Part shown: piece by piece, positions 15,159 through 23,660 of the stretch
Layout: every line of letters begins with the position of its first letter
Numbering within the stretch: position 1 is the stretch's first letter
Assembly (NCBI GenBank): GCA_033813475.1
Contig: JAPXRP010000022.1
Coordinates: 1-35,621, forward strand
Length of the DNA stretch: 35,621 nt
From: JAAYBR01 sp033813475
GTDB taxonomy: Bacteria > Hydrogenedentota > Hydrogenedentia > Hydrogenedentales > CAITNO01
Direction: 5' to 3'
Made by a program: the position numbers and the translations under genes
Notes under the pieces: generated by a model
What the model was told of the DNA's origin: nothing
Database searches by the model: none
The model's input: only the letters and a program-made list of their open reading frames with translations

Positions 15159-15968
15159 ATGAAACCGTGCTGGAAAAGGGGCGTCCTGGCGGCGTCCGCC
15201 GCCCTGGTCCTGGTGATGGCGACGGCCTGCGAAACCGTGCCCTTCGTGGGGCGCAACCAGTTTCTGCTCGTCAGCGACGGGGAGATGAACACCCTCGGCG
15301 CGCAGCATTTCCAGGAGGTCAAGCAGTCGGAGCCGCTGTGCGCGGACGCCGGGGTCAACGCGCGGGTGACGAACATCGGAGCGCGCATCGCCCGCGCCGC
15401 CGACCAGCACCTCGCGGCGCAGGGCCGGGCGTCGAATTTCCAGTGGGAGTTCATCGTCATCGAGGCGGACGACACGGTGAACGCGTGGTGCATGCCCGGC
15501 GGCAAGGTCGCCGTCTACACGGGCATCCTCCCCGTGGCCCAGGATGACAACGGCCTCGCCGTGATCATGGCCCACGAGATCGCCCACGCCATCGCGCGCC
15601 ACGGCGCGGAGCGCATGAGCCAGGCCCTCGCCATCGAGATGGGCGGCGCGGCGCTCTCGGCCGCCCTCGCGTCAAAGCCCGACCAGACGCGCAACCTCTT
15701 TCTCCAGTCCGCCGGCCTCGTGACCAATGTGGGCGTCGTCCTCCCCTTCAGCCGCAGCATGGAATACGAGGCCGACCGCATCGGCCTCATCCTCATGGCC
15801 ATGGCGGGATACGACCCCCGCGCCGCCGTCCCCCTCTGGGAGCGCATGAACGCCTCGGGCGGCCCGCGCCCGCCGGAGTTCCTCTCCACGCACCCGGCCC
15901 CGGCGAACCGCATCGCCGCCATCCAGCAGATGATCCCCGAGGCCATGCAGTATTACCGCCTGCCCTGA
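15159..15968 (+). CDS. M48-family metalloprotease, probable lipoprotein
   Basis: 269 residues from ATG at 15159, with GGGAGAG upstream. A basic N-terminus and hydrophobic core end at C24 (LVMATAC), a passable lipobox, so the mature protein is probably attached to a membrane outside the cytoplasm. The zinc site is H139-E140-x2-H143 (MAHEIAHAIARHGAERMS), with the third ligand in the MEYEADRIGL motif near residue 202. The layout matches the LoiP/BepA-like M48 group that acts in envelope protein quality control. It lies between dnaE and the glycosidase-like gene, all on the same strand with short gaps (14 nt to the next start). Confidence 0.9.
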   Translation: MKPCWKRGVLAASAALVLVMATACETVPFVGRNQFLLVSDGEMNTLGAQHFQEVKQSEPLCADAGVNARVTNIGARIARAADQHLAAQGRASNFQWEFIVIEADDTVNAWCMPGGKVAVYTGILPVAQDDNGLAVIMAHEIAHAIARHGAERMSQALAIEMGGAALSAALASKPDQTRNLFLQSAGLVTNVGVVLPFSRSMEYEADRIGLILMAMAGYDPRAAVPLWERMNASGGPRPPEFLSTHPAPANRIAAIQQMIPEAMQYYRLP

Positions 15969-15982
15969 GCGGAGGATTCCCC

Positions 15983-17977
15983 ATGCCCGCGCGTCTTCTG
16001 GCCCTCGCCGTCCTGCTGTGCCCCCTGGTGCCCGCCGCCGCGGAGACGCCCCCGCCGGTGGTCTACACCCTGGAGGAGGCGGTGCGCCTCCCCGCGCCGG
16101 GAAACATCTTCCTTATTGGGGACGCCGTCCGCGTCCCCGTGCCCGCCGCCGTGGCGGGCGCCGCCGACGCCGTCCTGCTGGATGACGCGGGCCGTAAGGT
16201 GGCGACGGGAACAGTCACGGACGGCGTGCTGACGCCGGAACCGGCCCCGGGGGTCGGCTGGTATCAGGTCGTCTTCCGCGACGCCGATGCGAACCCCCTC
16301 GGCTGGACCACCGCCGCCGTGCTGCCGCCCCTGCCGGCGCCGTTGCCGGAAGACTCCCCCGTGGCGCTGGATGTCGCCCTGTCCTGGGTGGCCCCGGACG
16401 CGCCGGAGGCGTGGCGGGCCATGACGCAGATCGCCGCCCTCGCGGGGGTGCGCTGGGTGCGCGACCGCCTGCGCTGGCGCGAGCTGGAGAACGGGGGCGT
16501 TCCCTACCCCGAGACCACGCGCTACGACGAGACCGCCACCCTCCAGAGCAAGGCGGGCCTGAAACTGCTCCAGGTGTTCCACGACATGCCCCCGCAGGTC
16601 CGCGACGCGGACGGCGTGCCGGACCTCCGAGAACTGCACGCCTTCTGCCGCCGGGCGGCGGACCGCTTCGGCGCGCGGGTCCCCGCGTGGGAGCCGTGGA
16701 ACGAGGCCAACGCCAAATCCTTCGGCGGGTGGCCGGGGTCGGACATCTGCGCGTGGCAGAAGGCCGCCTTCCTGGGCTTCAAGGCGAGCCGGTTGGAACC
16801 CACCGTCCTCTGGCAGCCCATCGCCGGGGTCAACACCCCCGGCCTCGTCCGCAGTGTGCTGGAGAATGAGACCTGGCCGTACTTTGACGTCTACGCCATC
16901 CACTCCTACGACTGGTGCCATGACTACGACCGCCTGTGGGCCGGCGCGCTCGACGCCGCGTCCGGACGCCGGATATGGGTCACCGAAAGCGACCGGGGCA
17001 TCGCCTCGCCGCCCGGCATGCCCCACCTCGACCTGCCCCCCGCCGACGCGGTTCTCAAGGCGCAGTTCGTCGTCCAGCAGTACGCCCAGGCCCTCGCCGC
17101 CGGCGCGGAAAAGTGCTTCCACTTCATCCTCGGCCAGTACAAGGAGGAGCACGGCGGCAACCGCATCCAGTTCGGCCTCCTCCGCGAGGACATGACGCCC
17201 CGGCCGGGCTATGTGGCCCTCGCCCACCTCGGCCGGCGCCTCGCGGGCAAAAAATGCCTCGGCGCGTGGACCCCGCCCGGCCAGCCCGACACCCGCGTGG
17301 TGGCCTTCCGGTCACCGGAGGGCGCGGACCCCCACGATGTCGTGGTGGTCTGGGCCGAGCGCCCCGTGGACTGGGCCGAGCGCGGCAAGTGCGAGGCCCC
17401 CTGGCCCCTGCCCGCCGATTTCGCCCCCGATGCGGTCTGCCATGACTACCTCGGCCGCGCCGTGCAACGGCCCGACAGGGCCGTGTCCGCCCCGGTCTTC
17501 CTCACCGTCCCGCGCATTGCGGCGCCGGGCGTCCCGCGCGGCGCGGCCGGCGCGGGCACCCTCCCGCTCACACCCCCGCCCCGCCCGTCCCGGCGCGGCG
17601 GAGGGCCCTCGCCCCTGCCCGTCGTGCTGCAGCTCAGCCTCCCCGGCGCGGAGGTGGTCCGCAACACCCTCGGCTGGACCGACGAGCACGACTTCGCCCT
17701 CCCCGCCGGAAAACCCGCCCCCATCCGCATCCACGCCTACAACTTCGGCGACAAAGACTTCGAGGGCGAACTCCGCGCCGAGTCCCTCCCCGAAGGCTGG
17801 GCCCTCACCCCCGACACCATCCCCCTGCGCGTTGCCCCCGGCGAGCGCATCCCCCTTGATGCCACCCTGACCCTCCCCGAAGCCCCGATCGAAGAGCCCG
17901 AAGGCGGCCACTGGATCAAACTCCGCGCCGGAACCGCGCAAGGCCCCACGGCCGCGGCCCGCGTCCTCGTCAAGTAG
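15983..17977 (+). CDS. Secreted clan-A glycoside hydrolase-like protein
   Basis: 664 residues from ATG at 15983, with GGAGGA 7 nt upstream and a clear signal peptide (LLALAVLLCPLVPAAAE). A beta-rich N-terminal domain leads to a TIM barrel. The acid/base glutamate is E241 in WEPWNEAN and the nucleophile is probably E335 in IWVTESDRG; with FDVYAIHSYDW these are GH-A clan features (GH39/GH5-like). A proline/arginine-rich linker near residues 520-545 precedes a C-terminal Ig/NEW3-like domain ending in AAARVLVK. The substrate is unknown, presumably a plant or bacterial polysaccharide. The last 14 codons and stop recur at 19086-19129, a sign of local duplication. It is convergent with the cytochrome gene remnant. 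Confidence 0.78.
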   Translation: MPARLLALAVLLCPLVPAAAETPPPVVYTLEEAVRLPAPGNIFLIGDAVRVPVPAAVAGAADAVLLDDAGRKVATGTVTDGVLTPEPAPGVGWYQVVFRDADANPLGWTTAAVLPPLPAPLPEDSPVALDVALSWVAPDAPEAWRAMTQIAALAGVRWVRDRLRWRELENGGVPYPETTRYDETATLQSKAGLKLLQVFHDMPPQVRDADGVPDLRELHAFCRRAADRFGARVPAWEPWNEANAKSFGGWPGSDICAWQKAAFLGFKASRLEPTVLWQPIAGVNTPGLVRSVLENETWPYFDVYAIHSYDWCHDYDRLWAGALDAASGRRIWVTESDRGIASPPGMPHLDLPPADAVLKAQFVVQQYAQALAAGAEKCFHFILGQYKEEHGGNRIQFGLLREDMTPRPGYVALAHLGRRLAGKKCLGAWTPPGQPDTRVVAFRSPEGADPHDVVVVWAERPVDWAERGKCEAPWPLPADFAPDAVCHDYLGRAVQRPDRAVSAPVFLTVPRIAAPGVPRGAAGAGTLPLTPPPRPSRRGGGPSPLPVVLQLSLPGAEVVRNTLGWTDEHDFALPAGKPAPIRIHAYNFGDKDFEGELRAESLPEGWALTPDTIPLRVAPGERIPLDATLTLPEAPIEEPEGGHWIKLRAGTAQGPTAAARVLVK

Positions 17978-17993
17978 AGGCACGGGCCATTTT

Positions 17994-18483
17994 TTGACTC
18001 ACACGGAGACGCGGAGCGCACGGAGAAACAAGAAGGGGATTCGGGGCACTGGAGATGCCTGTAACGGGGATGCTTGGGGCGCTGTCAGAAGACGTAGAAA
18101 AACACACACAAGAGGATGAATGCGCTGGACAGGCCCAAGGCGCCGACCAGTGCGTCCACGGAAAGCTCTTTTCTGCGGCGAAGCCCTGCCACAAAGGCGC
18201 ACCACAGGAGGATGGTGAAGACACCTTCGATGATCAGCAGCACGGACTGCGCGGCAGGCCATACATCATGCACAAGCCGGGCAGGCAGGCTGAACACGAC
18301 CGAAGGAGACACGAACAATCCCAGATATGCAAGGACGGCCAAGAGACTCCTCACGGAACAACACAATACACGGGTGACGGGCTGATTCGTGTTTGTTTTG
18401 GGAGAAAAGAAATCTGCAGTGCACCTTATTCTTGGCGCTATGTCCTGTTTTCTCTGTGGGCTCTGTGGCTCCGTGTGAGTAAA
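17994..18483. mobile_element. MITE-like element with 34-bp terminal inverted repeats
   Basis: The left end at 17994-18027 begins TTGACTCACACGGAG. The right end at 18450-18483, read in reverse, begins TTTACTCACACGGAG. The two 34-bp ends align without gaps with a few mismatches (GACGCGGAGCGCACGGAGAA against GCCACAGAGCCCACAGAGAA). The 490-bp unit contains one small membrane-protein ORF and no transposase. CACGGAG-type inverted sequences are a common dispersed intergenic motif in environmental bacteria. Whether this is a mobile unit or two separate repeats around a gene is open. Confidence 0.5.
18085..18342 (-). CDS. Small three-helix membrane protein, unknown function
   Basis: 85 residues from a TTG at 18342 with GTGAGGAG 4 nt upstream, which is why I prefer it over the TTG at 18366. 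Three hydrophobic segments are visible: AVLAYLGLFVSPSVVFSL, SVLLIIEGVFTILLWCAFVAGL, and VGALGLSSAFILLCVFFYVF, with RRRKE between the last two placing that loop inside. Codon use is less GC-rich than the neighbours. It sits inside the unit bounded by 34-bp inverted repeats. No family recognised. Confidence 0.5.
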   Translation of the reverse strand: MAVLAYLGLFVSPSVVFSLPARLVHDVWPAAQSVLLIIEGVFTILLWCAFVAGLRRRKELSVDALVGALGLSSAFILLCVFFYVF

Positions 18484-18492
18484 CCCCTCTTC

Positions 18493-19082
18493 CTACCGGT
18501 GCCACTCGGGGGCGAACATGCTGACTGCCTCGTCAAAGGTGGCTTTCCGTCGGAAATCGGCCACGTTGTAGTCGCGGTCCTTCTTTTCGGGGTTGGCCCA
18601 GTCGGAGTGGTGGCGGCCGTAGTAGCTGCCGTAGAACTGGTAGTTGGTGTCGGCCCAGCGGCGGAAGATCATCAGCTCGCGGTCCGTGAGGAGGGCGGCG
18701 TGGTTCTCCTGGGCGTTCTTGGGGTGGGCGGGGTCGGACAGCAGGGCGATGAGCTCGCTCTTGTGCCCGCCGAGGCTTTTCGGCGGCAGGTACGCGCCGT
18801 TAAAATTGCCCTGGTCACCCTTGGAGTAGGAGGTGAACTCGGAGATGAGCGGGCCCGCCAGCTCGCGTTTCCCCAGCTCCTCATAGGACACATTGTAGTA
18901 GAGCGTCAGGTCGCCGCGCAGGTTCAGGCCGCCCGCGGGGTCCTTCTCTCCGTGGCACGAGACGCATTTCGCGTCGAAGACCGGCTGGATGTCCGTGGGG
19001 TAGTGGATGACCTGCCCGGCGCGGCCGTCGCCGCCGTTCTCGGCGAGGTCGCAGGGCTGGGGCTGGGGCGCGCTGGGGGCGC
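18493..19082 (-). pseudogene. Duplicated 3' end of the HzsA-like cytochrome gene
   Basis: This 590 bp aligns base for base, without gaps, to 23071-23660, the last 196 or so codons of the complete cytochrome gene; most differences are silent or conservative. It keeps one haem motif (CVSCH) and the same C-terminus (SMFAPEWHR), ending in TAG instead of TAA. It has no start and no propeller region. At 19082-19086 the homology stops abruptly and passes into a copy of the 3' end of the glycosidase gene. It marks one arm of a tandem duplication. Confidence 0.88.
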
Positions 19083-19085
19083 CAA

Positions 19086-19129
19086 GCAAGGCCCCGTGGC
19101 CGCGACCCGCATCCTCGTCAAGTAGAGGC
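19086..19129 (+). pseudogene. Duplicated last codons of the glycosidase-like gene
   Basis: 44 bp matching 17938-17981 with four substitutions, encoding GPVAATRILVK and the stop codon. It includes six bases past the stop (AGGC after TAG), so it is a genomic copy rather than chance protein similarity. It abuts the cytochrome fragment and faces the restriction-modification gene. Confidence 0.8.
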
Positions 19130-19144
19130 GCCTTTGCGTCAATC

Positions 19145-19173
19145 TTGACCCCATCAATGCGAACAGGGATAAT
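19145..19173 (+). promoter_or_regulatory. Promoter of the MmeI-like gene
   Basis: TTGACC (19145-19150), 17 nt, GATAAT (19168-19173): each hexamer matches the sigma-70 consensus at five of six positions with ideal spacing. The expected start near 19180 leaves a leader of about 130 nt containing a stable hairpin before the ATG at 19309. Confidence 0.65.
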
Positions 19174-19208
19174 GGGTTCGTGAGGCGTCTGTCTTCCGTA
19201 GCGCCGCC

Positions 19209-19235
19209 GTCCCGGCGGCCTTTCCACGCCGGGAC
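19209..19235. repeat. Palindromic repeat in the restriction gene leader
   Basis: GTCCCGGCG (19209-19217) and CGCCGGGAC (19227-19235) form a perfect 9-bp inverted repeat with a 9-nt loop. An alternative 6-bp stem, GCCGCC/GGCGGC, overlaps it (19203-19219), so two exclusive hairpins are possible. The sequence resembles a dispersed GC palindrome often seen in intergenic DNA; a regulatory role in the leader is only a possibility. Confidence 0.5.
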
Positions 19236-19308
19236 ACACACCGGAGGGCAGCCGCACACAGCAAATCGTTGTTAGGTATGAACCGGCAGGGTCGGGAGGA
19301 GACAGCGC

Positions 19309-22125
19309 ATGCAGAGCCTTTCCTGGAACGAGATACGGTCGCGTGCCATCACGTTCTCAAGGGACTGGAAGGGCGTCGGGGATGAGCGCGCCGAGGCGCA
19401 GACCTTCTGGAACGAGTTCTTCACCGTCTTCGGAAAGAAGCGCCGGCTGGTGGCCTCGTTCGAGGAGCGGGTCAAGAGCCTGAAGAACACCCATCACCGC
19501 ATTGACCTTTTCTGGCCGGGCACTTTGCTGGCGGAACACAAGAGCGCCGGACAGCCCCTGGACAAAGCGGAGTCCCAGGCCTTCGCCTATATCGGGGAAC
19601 TCGCCTCCTCGGGCCGGGAAAGCGAAATCCCCCGCTATGTCATCGTCTCCGACTTCGCCCGCATGGTGCTTTACGATCTGGAGGGGGAAGAGGGGGAAGG
19701 GGTGTTCGAGTTCCCCCTTCAGGACCTCCACAAGTACATCAAGCATTTTGCCTTCTTTCTCGGACAGAAGACGCACACCTTCGGCGAGGAAGACCCCGCG
19801 AATCTTGAGGCCGCCGCCATCATGGCGCGGCTTCACGACACCATCGAGGCGGGCAACTACACAGGTTCCGAACTGGAGCGGCTGCTGGTGCGGTTCCTCT
19901 TCTGCCTCTTTGCCGACGACACCGGCATCTTCGACACCAACCAGTTTGAGCTGTTCCTCCAGAACCGGACCCGCGAGGACGGCTCCGACCTGGGCGCGCA
20001 GCTCAACCACCTCTTCGAGGTGCTCAACACACCGCCCGAGAGGCGGAGTCCCCACCTGGACGAGGACCTGGCAGAGTTCCCCTACATCAACGGAGACCTT
20101 TTTGCCAATTCCCTCCACATCGCCAGTTTCAACAGTGACATGCGCAACAGCCTGATCGCCGCCTGCCGGTTTGACTGGTCGCGCATCTCCCCCGCCATCT
20201 TCGGTTCCCTGTTTCAGGGCATCATGGACAGTCGGGAACGCCGTCAGATCGGCGCCCACTACACCTCCGAGCGCGACATCCTCAAGCTCATACGCCCCCT
20301 CTTTCTGGATGAACTCCACGCGGAGTTTGAGCAAATCAGAAAGGACAACCGCGCGGGGCACCGTAACAAGCGGCTGGAGGCCTTCCGCGAAAAGCTCGCC
20401 GGGCTCCGCTTCCTCGACCCCGCCTGCGGGTGCGGCAACTTCCTTGTCATCGCCTACCGGGAACTGCGCCGTCTCGAACACCGCGCCCTTGATGCCCTGT
20501 ACGATTTCAGCAACCGAGTGCAGGAAATGAACCTGGGCGAGGGTGGGCATTGGGCAAAAACCGACGTCAACCAGTTCTACGGCATTGAGATTGGCGAATG
20601 GCCCGCCCGCATCGCCGAAACCGCCCTCTGGCTCACCGACCACCAGATGAACGTGGAGCTCGGCCTCAGCACCGGCGTCATGTTCCACCGCATTCCCCTC
20701 AAAGCCACCCCCCACATCCGCTGCGCCAACGCCCTCCGCATGGACTGGAACGACCTTCTCCCGGCGGGGGAATGCTCGTATGTCCTCGGAAATCCGCCTT
20801 TTGTTGGAAAACACTATCAGTCTCAGCAGCAAAAACAAGAGATGAAAGACGTTCACAAGAATGTGAGGAATTGCTCCGACCTTGACTATGTTACAGCATG
20901 GTATCGTATAGCAGCAGAATACATGCAAAACAACCCTTCAATAAAAACGGCGTTCGTCTCAACCAATTCAATCACCCAGGGCGAGCAGGTTTCAATTCTT
21001 TGGCCACACCTTCTTGAATGCATGCACCTAGTAATAATCTTTGCGTATAGAACATTCCGATGGAAGAGTGATGCGCGGGGCGCAGCTCACGTTCATGTGG
21101 TGATAATCGGATTCTCAATAGTTGAATCGGGCGAGAAACGCATCTTTGAATATAGAGACAAGGACGAGAAGCTGCTGACTGAATGCAAAGTATCACATAT
21201 AAGCCCCTATTTAACGGAACACAAGGGGCCGGTTATTAGAAAAAGCACTAAACCACTATGTGGGCAGCCAACAATGCGCTGCGGAAATAAACCATCAGAT
21301 GGCGGCAACCTAATACTCCAACGCGATGAGCGCGATGAGCTAATAAAGGATTTTCCTGAATCAGCCCAGTTAATTCGCCAATATCTGGGCTCTGAGGAGT
21401 TGATTCAAGGCGGGATGCGCTGGTGTCTTTGGTTGAATAACGCGCCTCCGAATAAGTACAGGCATATCAAGCCAATTCTTGACAGAATAGCGCGTGTGCA
21501 AACTTTTAGGGCGTCTAGCTCCGCTGAACCAACTCGTGAATCTGCACGAACTCCGCACATGTATTTTTTTATTTCTCAGCCAGAAAATGACTATATTGCA
21601 GTCCCTGAAGTCTCATCCGAAACCCGAGATTACATCCCGGTCGTTTACTTGCCATCAGAGGTAATTGCTAGCAACAAATTATATGTTGTCGGCGAGCCTA
21701 GTCGTTTTGTTTTGGGAGTAATTCAGTCTAGCATGCATATGGCTTGGATGCGTGCTGTTGCGGGAAGGCTAGAGTCGAGATATCAGTACTCTGCCTCTCT
21801 TGTTTACAACACTTTTCCTTGGCCAATTTCTGCCTCGACAGCGAAAGAGTCGAGGGTTGTCGAACTTTCAACTCGGTTACTAAATGTCCGCCATAGCTTC
21901 GTCGACAAAGGCGCGACACTGGCCGACCTCTATGATCCTCTTACCATGCCCGCACCGCTTCTCAAAGCGCATCAGGCTCTGGACCGGGCGGTGGACCGGT
22001 GCTACCGGGCCGCGCCGTTCAACAGCGAGCGGGAGCGGGTCGAGTACCTGTTTCAGTTGTATGAGCAGTTGACCGCCCCGCTTGCATCGGCGGAAACGAG
22101 GAAGCGGCGCCGTAGCAAGGATTAG
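19309..22125 (+). CDS. MmeI-like Type IIL restriction-modification enzyme
   Basis: 938 residues, close to MmeI (about 920), from ATG at 19309 with GGGAGGAG upstream. The N-terminal PD-(D/E)xK nuclease has D66-x9-E76-x-K78 (IDLFWPGTLLAEHK). A helical connector follows. The adenine methyltransferase has motif I D370-PACGCGNFL and catalytic N495-PPF; the target recognition domain and a helical C-terminus follow. One polypeptide methylates one strand of an asymmetric site and, if the site is unmodified, cuts about 20 nt away. Base composition changes inside the gene: GC-rich up to NPPF (about 20,790), AT-rich to about 21,930, GC-rich again at the end. That suggests exchange of the part that sets specificity. 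It is flanked by the duplicated gene ends and faces a DUF2971 gene. Confidence 0.9.
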   Translation: MQSLSWNEIRSRAITFSRDWKGVGDERAEAQTFWNEFFTVFGKKRRLVASFEERVKSLKNTHHRIDLFWPGTLLAEHKSAGQPLDKAESQAFAYIGELASSGRESEIPRYVIVSDFARMVLYDLEGEEGEGVFEFPLQDLHKYIKHFAFFLGQKTHTFGEEDPANLEAAAIMARLHDTIEAGNYTGSELERLLVRFLFCLFADDTGIFDTNQFELFLQNRTREDGSDLGAQLNHLFEVLNTPPERRSPHLDEDLAEFPYINGDLFANSLHIASFNSDMRNSLIAACRFDWSRISPAIFGSLFQGIMDSRERRQIGAHYTSERDILKLIRPLFLDELHAEFEQIRKDNRAGHRNKRLEAFREKLAGLRFLDPACGCGNFLVIAYRELRRLEHRALDALYDFSNRVQEMNLGEGGHWAKTDVNQFYGIEIGEWPARIAETALWLTDHQMNVELGLSTGVMFHRIPLKATPHIRCANALRMDWNDLLPAGECSYVLGNPPFVGKHYQSQQQKQEMKDVHKNVRNCSDLDYVTAWYRIAAEYMQNNPSIKTAFVSTNSITQGEQVSILWPHLLECMHLVIIFAYRTFRWKSDARGAAHVHVVIIGFSIVESGEKRIFEYRDKDEKLLTECKVSHISPYLTEHKGPVIRKSTKPLCGQPTMRCGNKPSDGGNLILQRDERDELIKDFPESAQLIRQYLGSEELIQGGMRWCLWLNNAPPNKYRHIKPILDRIARVQTFRASSSAEPTRESARTPHMYFFISQPENDYIAVPEVSSETRDYIPVVYLPSEVIASNKLYVVGEPSRFVLGVIQSSMHMAWMRAVAGRLESRYQYSASLVYNTFPWPISASTAKESRVVELSTRLLNVRHSFVDKGATLADLYDPLTMPAPLLKAHQALDRAVDRCYRAAPFNSERERVEYLFQLYEQLTAPLASAETRKRRRSKD

Positions 22126-22239
22126 AAATCATAACGGCCCAAGCTGAATTCCTTCACCCTATTGCGCATAGGACGCCTAGAAAAAATTCCTATAACCTAA
22201 GGTGCGTCATCAAATCATTGCGACTTACTAGTGGAGGAT

Positions 22240-23028
22240 TCAATCCTCTGCGGGAAAGCCGAAACCGCTGTAACGAGGAGTTTCGAGCAACTCCGATCGC
22301 TTCACATTGACCCCTACTCCATATCTATCCACTAGGCTTCTAACGAGATCAAAGAACCACGTCTCTGATTGAGGGTGAACAACAACCTCCTCAATGAAGT
22401 CGGCGAGACAGATGGGGACGGGTATTCCTGGAAACTCATTTGGAAGTTCTGTGCTTGTAATCGTTTCGCCTTTATGGATAATTCGATTTGTCTTCCACAA
22501 TAGTCCTCGAACCTCATTCTCATGGGAGAAGCATAGGCGTTTTCTCATTGCAAAGCACTCTGCAACGGGCATATCGGTTGAATATGATTTATAGTCAACA
22601 TATTCAACTTTTCCAGCCTTGACGTTGGGGACGGATCGCAGTTTACCATACGACGTCCTAACGGCTACTGATTCTTTGCTTAGTCCGTAAATCTTCCACA
22701 AGGCATCGTTTTCATGTTCAGATAAATTCCAACAAGATACAAATATATGCGTTCTCACTATTTTGCACATGTTTTCAAATTCTTCTCGTTGACTCTTGCT
22801 TGTGACTCGTGAAAGAAAACGGTCATTATGCGGTGTGGTAACGGTTCCCTCAAATGGGTCTCCAAGGCAATCCAGCCGCGAAAAGAACAAACACTGTGTT
22901 TCAAGCATTGACACAAACTTCGCAAAATCCATATAGCGCCATATGCGGGAATTCATGTTTTCTGGTTGCTTGACATGGCTATACCATGCCTTCAGGTGGT
23001 CTTCCCTTGGCTTTTCAGCTTCTATCAT
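22240..23028 (-). CDS. DUF2971 family protein
   Basis: 262 residues from ATG at 23028, with AAGGAGAG 5 nt upstream. It has the family start YMDFAKFVSMLETQCLFFSR followed by LDCLGDPFEG, then FVSCWNLSEHENDALWKIYG and SVAVRTSYGKL, and a C-terminal VVVHPQSETWFFDLV. The biochemical function of the family is not established to my knowledge; members often lie in accessory and defence regions. Base composition is AT-rich like the central part of the restriction gene, so they may have arrived together. It is convergent with that gene (114 nt gap) and its start is 42 nt from the cytochrome stop codon. Confidence 0.8.
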   Translation of the reverse strand: MIEAEKPREDHLKAWYSHVKQPENMNSRIWRYMDFAKFVSMLETQCLFFSRLDCLGDPFEGTVTTPHNDRFLSRVTSKSQREEFENMCKIVRTHIFVSCWNLSEHENDALWKIYGLSKESVAVRTSYGKLRSVPNVKAGKVEYVDYKSYSTDMPVAECFAMRKRLCFSHENEVRGLLWKTNRIIHKGETITSTELPNEFPGIPVPICLADFIEEVVVHPQSETWFFDLVRSLVDRYGVGVNVKRSELLETPRYSGFGFPAED

Positions 23029-23070
23029 ACTGTCTCTCCTTACACCACCCTAGTCCGTGCTTAGTGACTG

Positions 23071-23660
23071 TTACCGGTGCCACTCGGGGGCGAACATGCT
23101 GACCGCCTCGTCGAAGGTGGCCTTTCGCCTGAAATCGGCCACGTTGTAGTCGCGGTCCTTCTTCTCGGGGTTGGCCCAGTCGGAGTGGTGGCGGCCGTAG
23201 TAGCTGCCGTAGAACTGGTAGTTGGTGTCGGCCCAGCGGCGGAAGACCATCCTTTCCCGGTCCGTCAGGAGGGCGGCGTGGTTCTCTTTGGCGTTCTTGG
23301 GATGGCCGGGGTCGGACAGCAGGGTGATCAGCTCGCTCCTGTGCCCGCCGAGGCTTTTCGGCGGCAGGTACGCGCCGTTGAAGTTGCCCTGGTCGCCCTT
23401 GGAGTACGAGGTGAACTCGGAGATGAGCGGGCCCACCAGCTCGCGCTTTCCCAGCTCCTCGTAGGACACGCTGTAGTAGAGCGTCAGGTCGCCGCGCAGG
23501 TTCAGGCCGCCTGCGGGGTCCTTCTCCCCGTGGCACGAGACGCATTTCGCGTCGAAGACCGGCTGGATGTCCGTGGGGTAGTGGATGACCTGTCCGGCGC
23601 GGCCGTCGCCACCGTTTTCGGCGAGGTCGCAGGGCTGGGGCTGGGGCGCGCTGGGGGCGC
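23071..23660 (-). repeat. 590-bp direct repeat, intact-gene copy
   Basis: This is the 3' end of the complete cytochrome gene, repeated at 18493-19082 in the same orientation with no gaps. The two arms are 4,578 bp apart and enclose the glycosidase tail copy, the MmeI-like gene and the DUF2971 gene. Recombination between them would delete the cassette and leave one intact cytochrome gene. Confidence 0.88.

Noticed and set aside
11594..15505. 1303-residue open frame antisense to dnaE
   Set aside because: It is a shadow of GC-rich coding DNA: low-complexity, His/Val/Gly/Leu-rich translation with no domain, lying over a complete dnaE with all catalytic motifs.
18493..19257. 254-residue cytochrome gene
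   Set aside because: The N-terminal part is reverse-strand read-through of the glycosidase tail copy and leader DNA; the rest is the duplicated 3' end of the real gene without a start.
22126..22239. Intrinsic terminator between the convergent MmeI-like and DUF2971 genes
   Set aside because: Only a 5-bp stem (CCTAT/ATAGG) with no T-tract beside it is visible.
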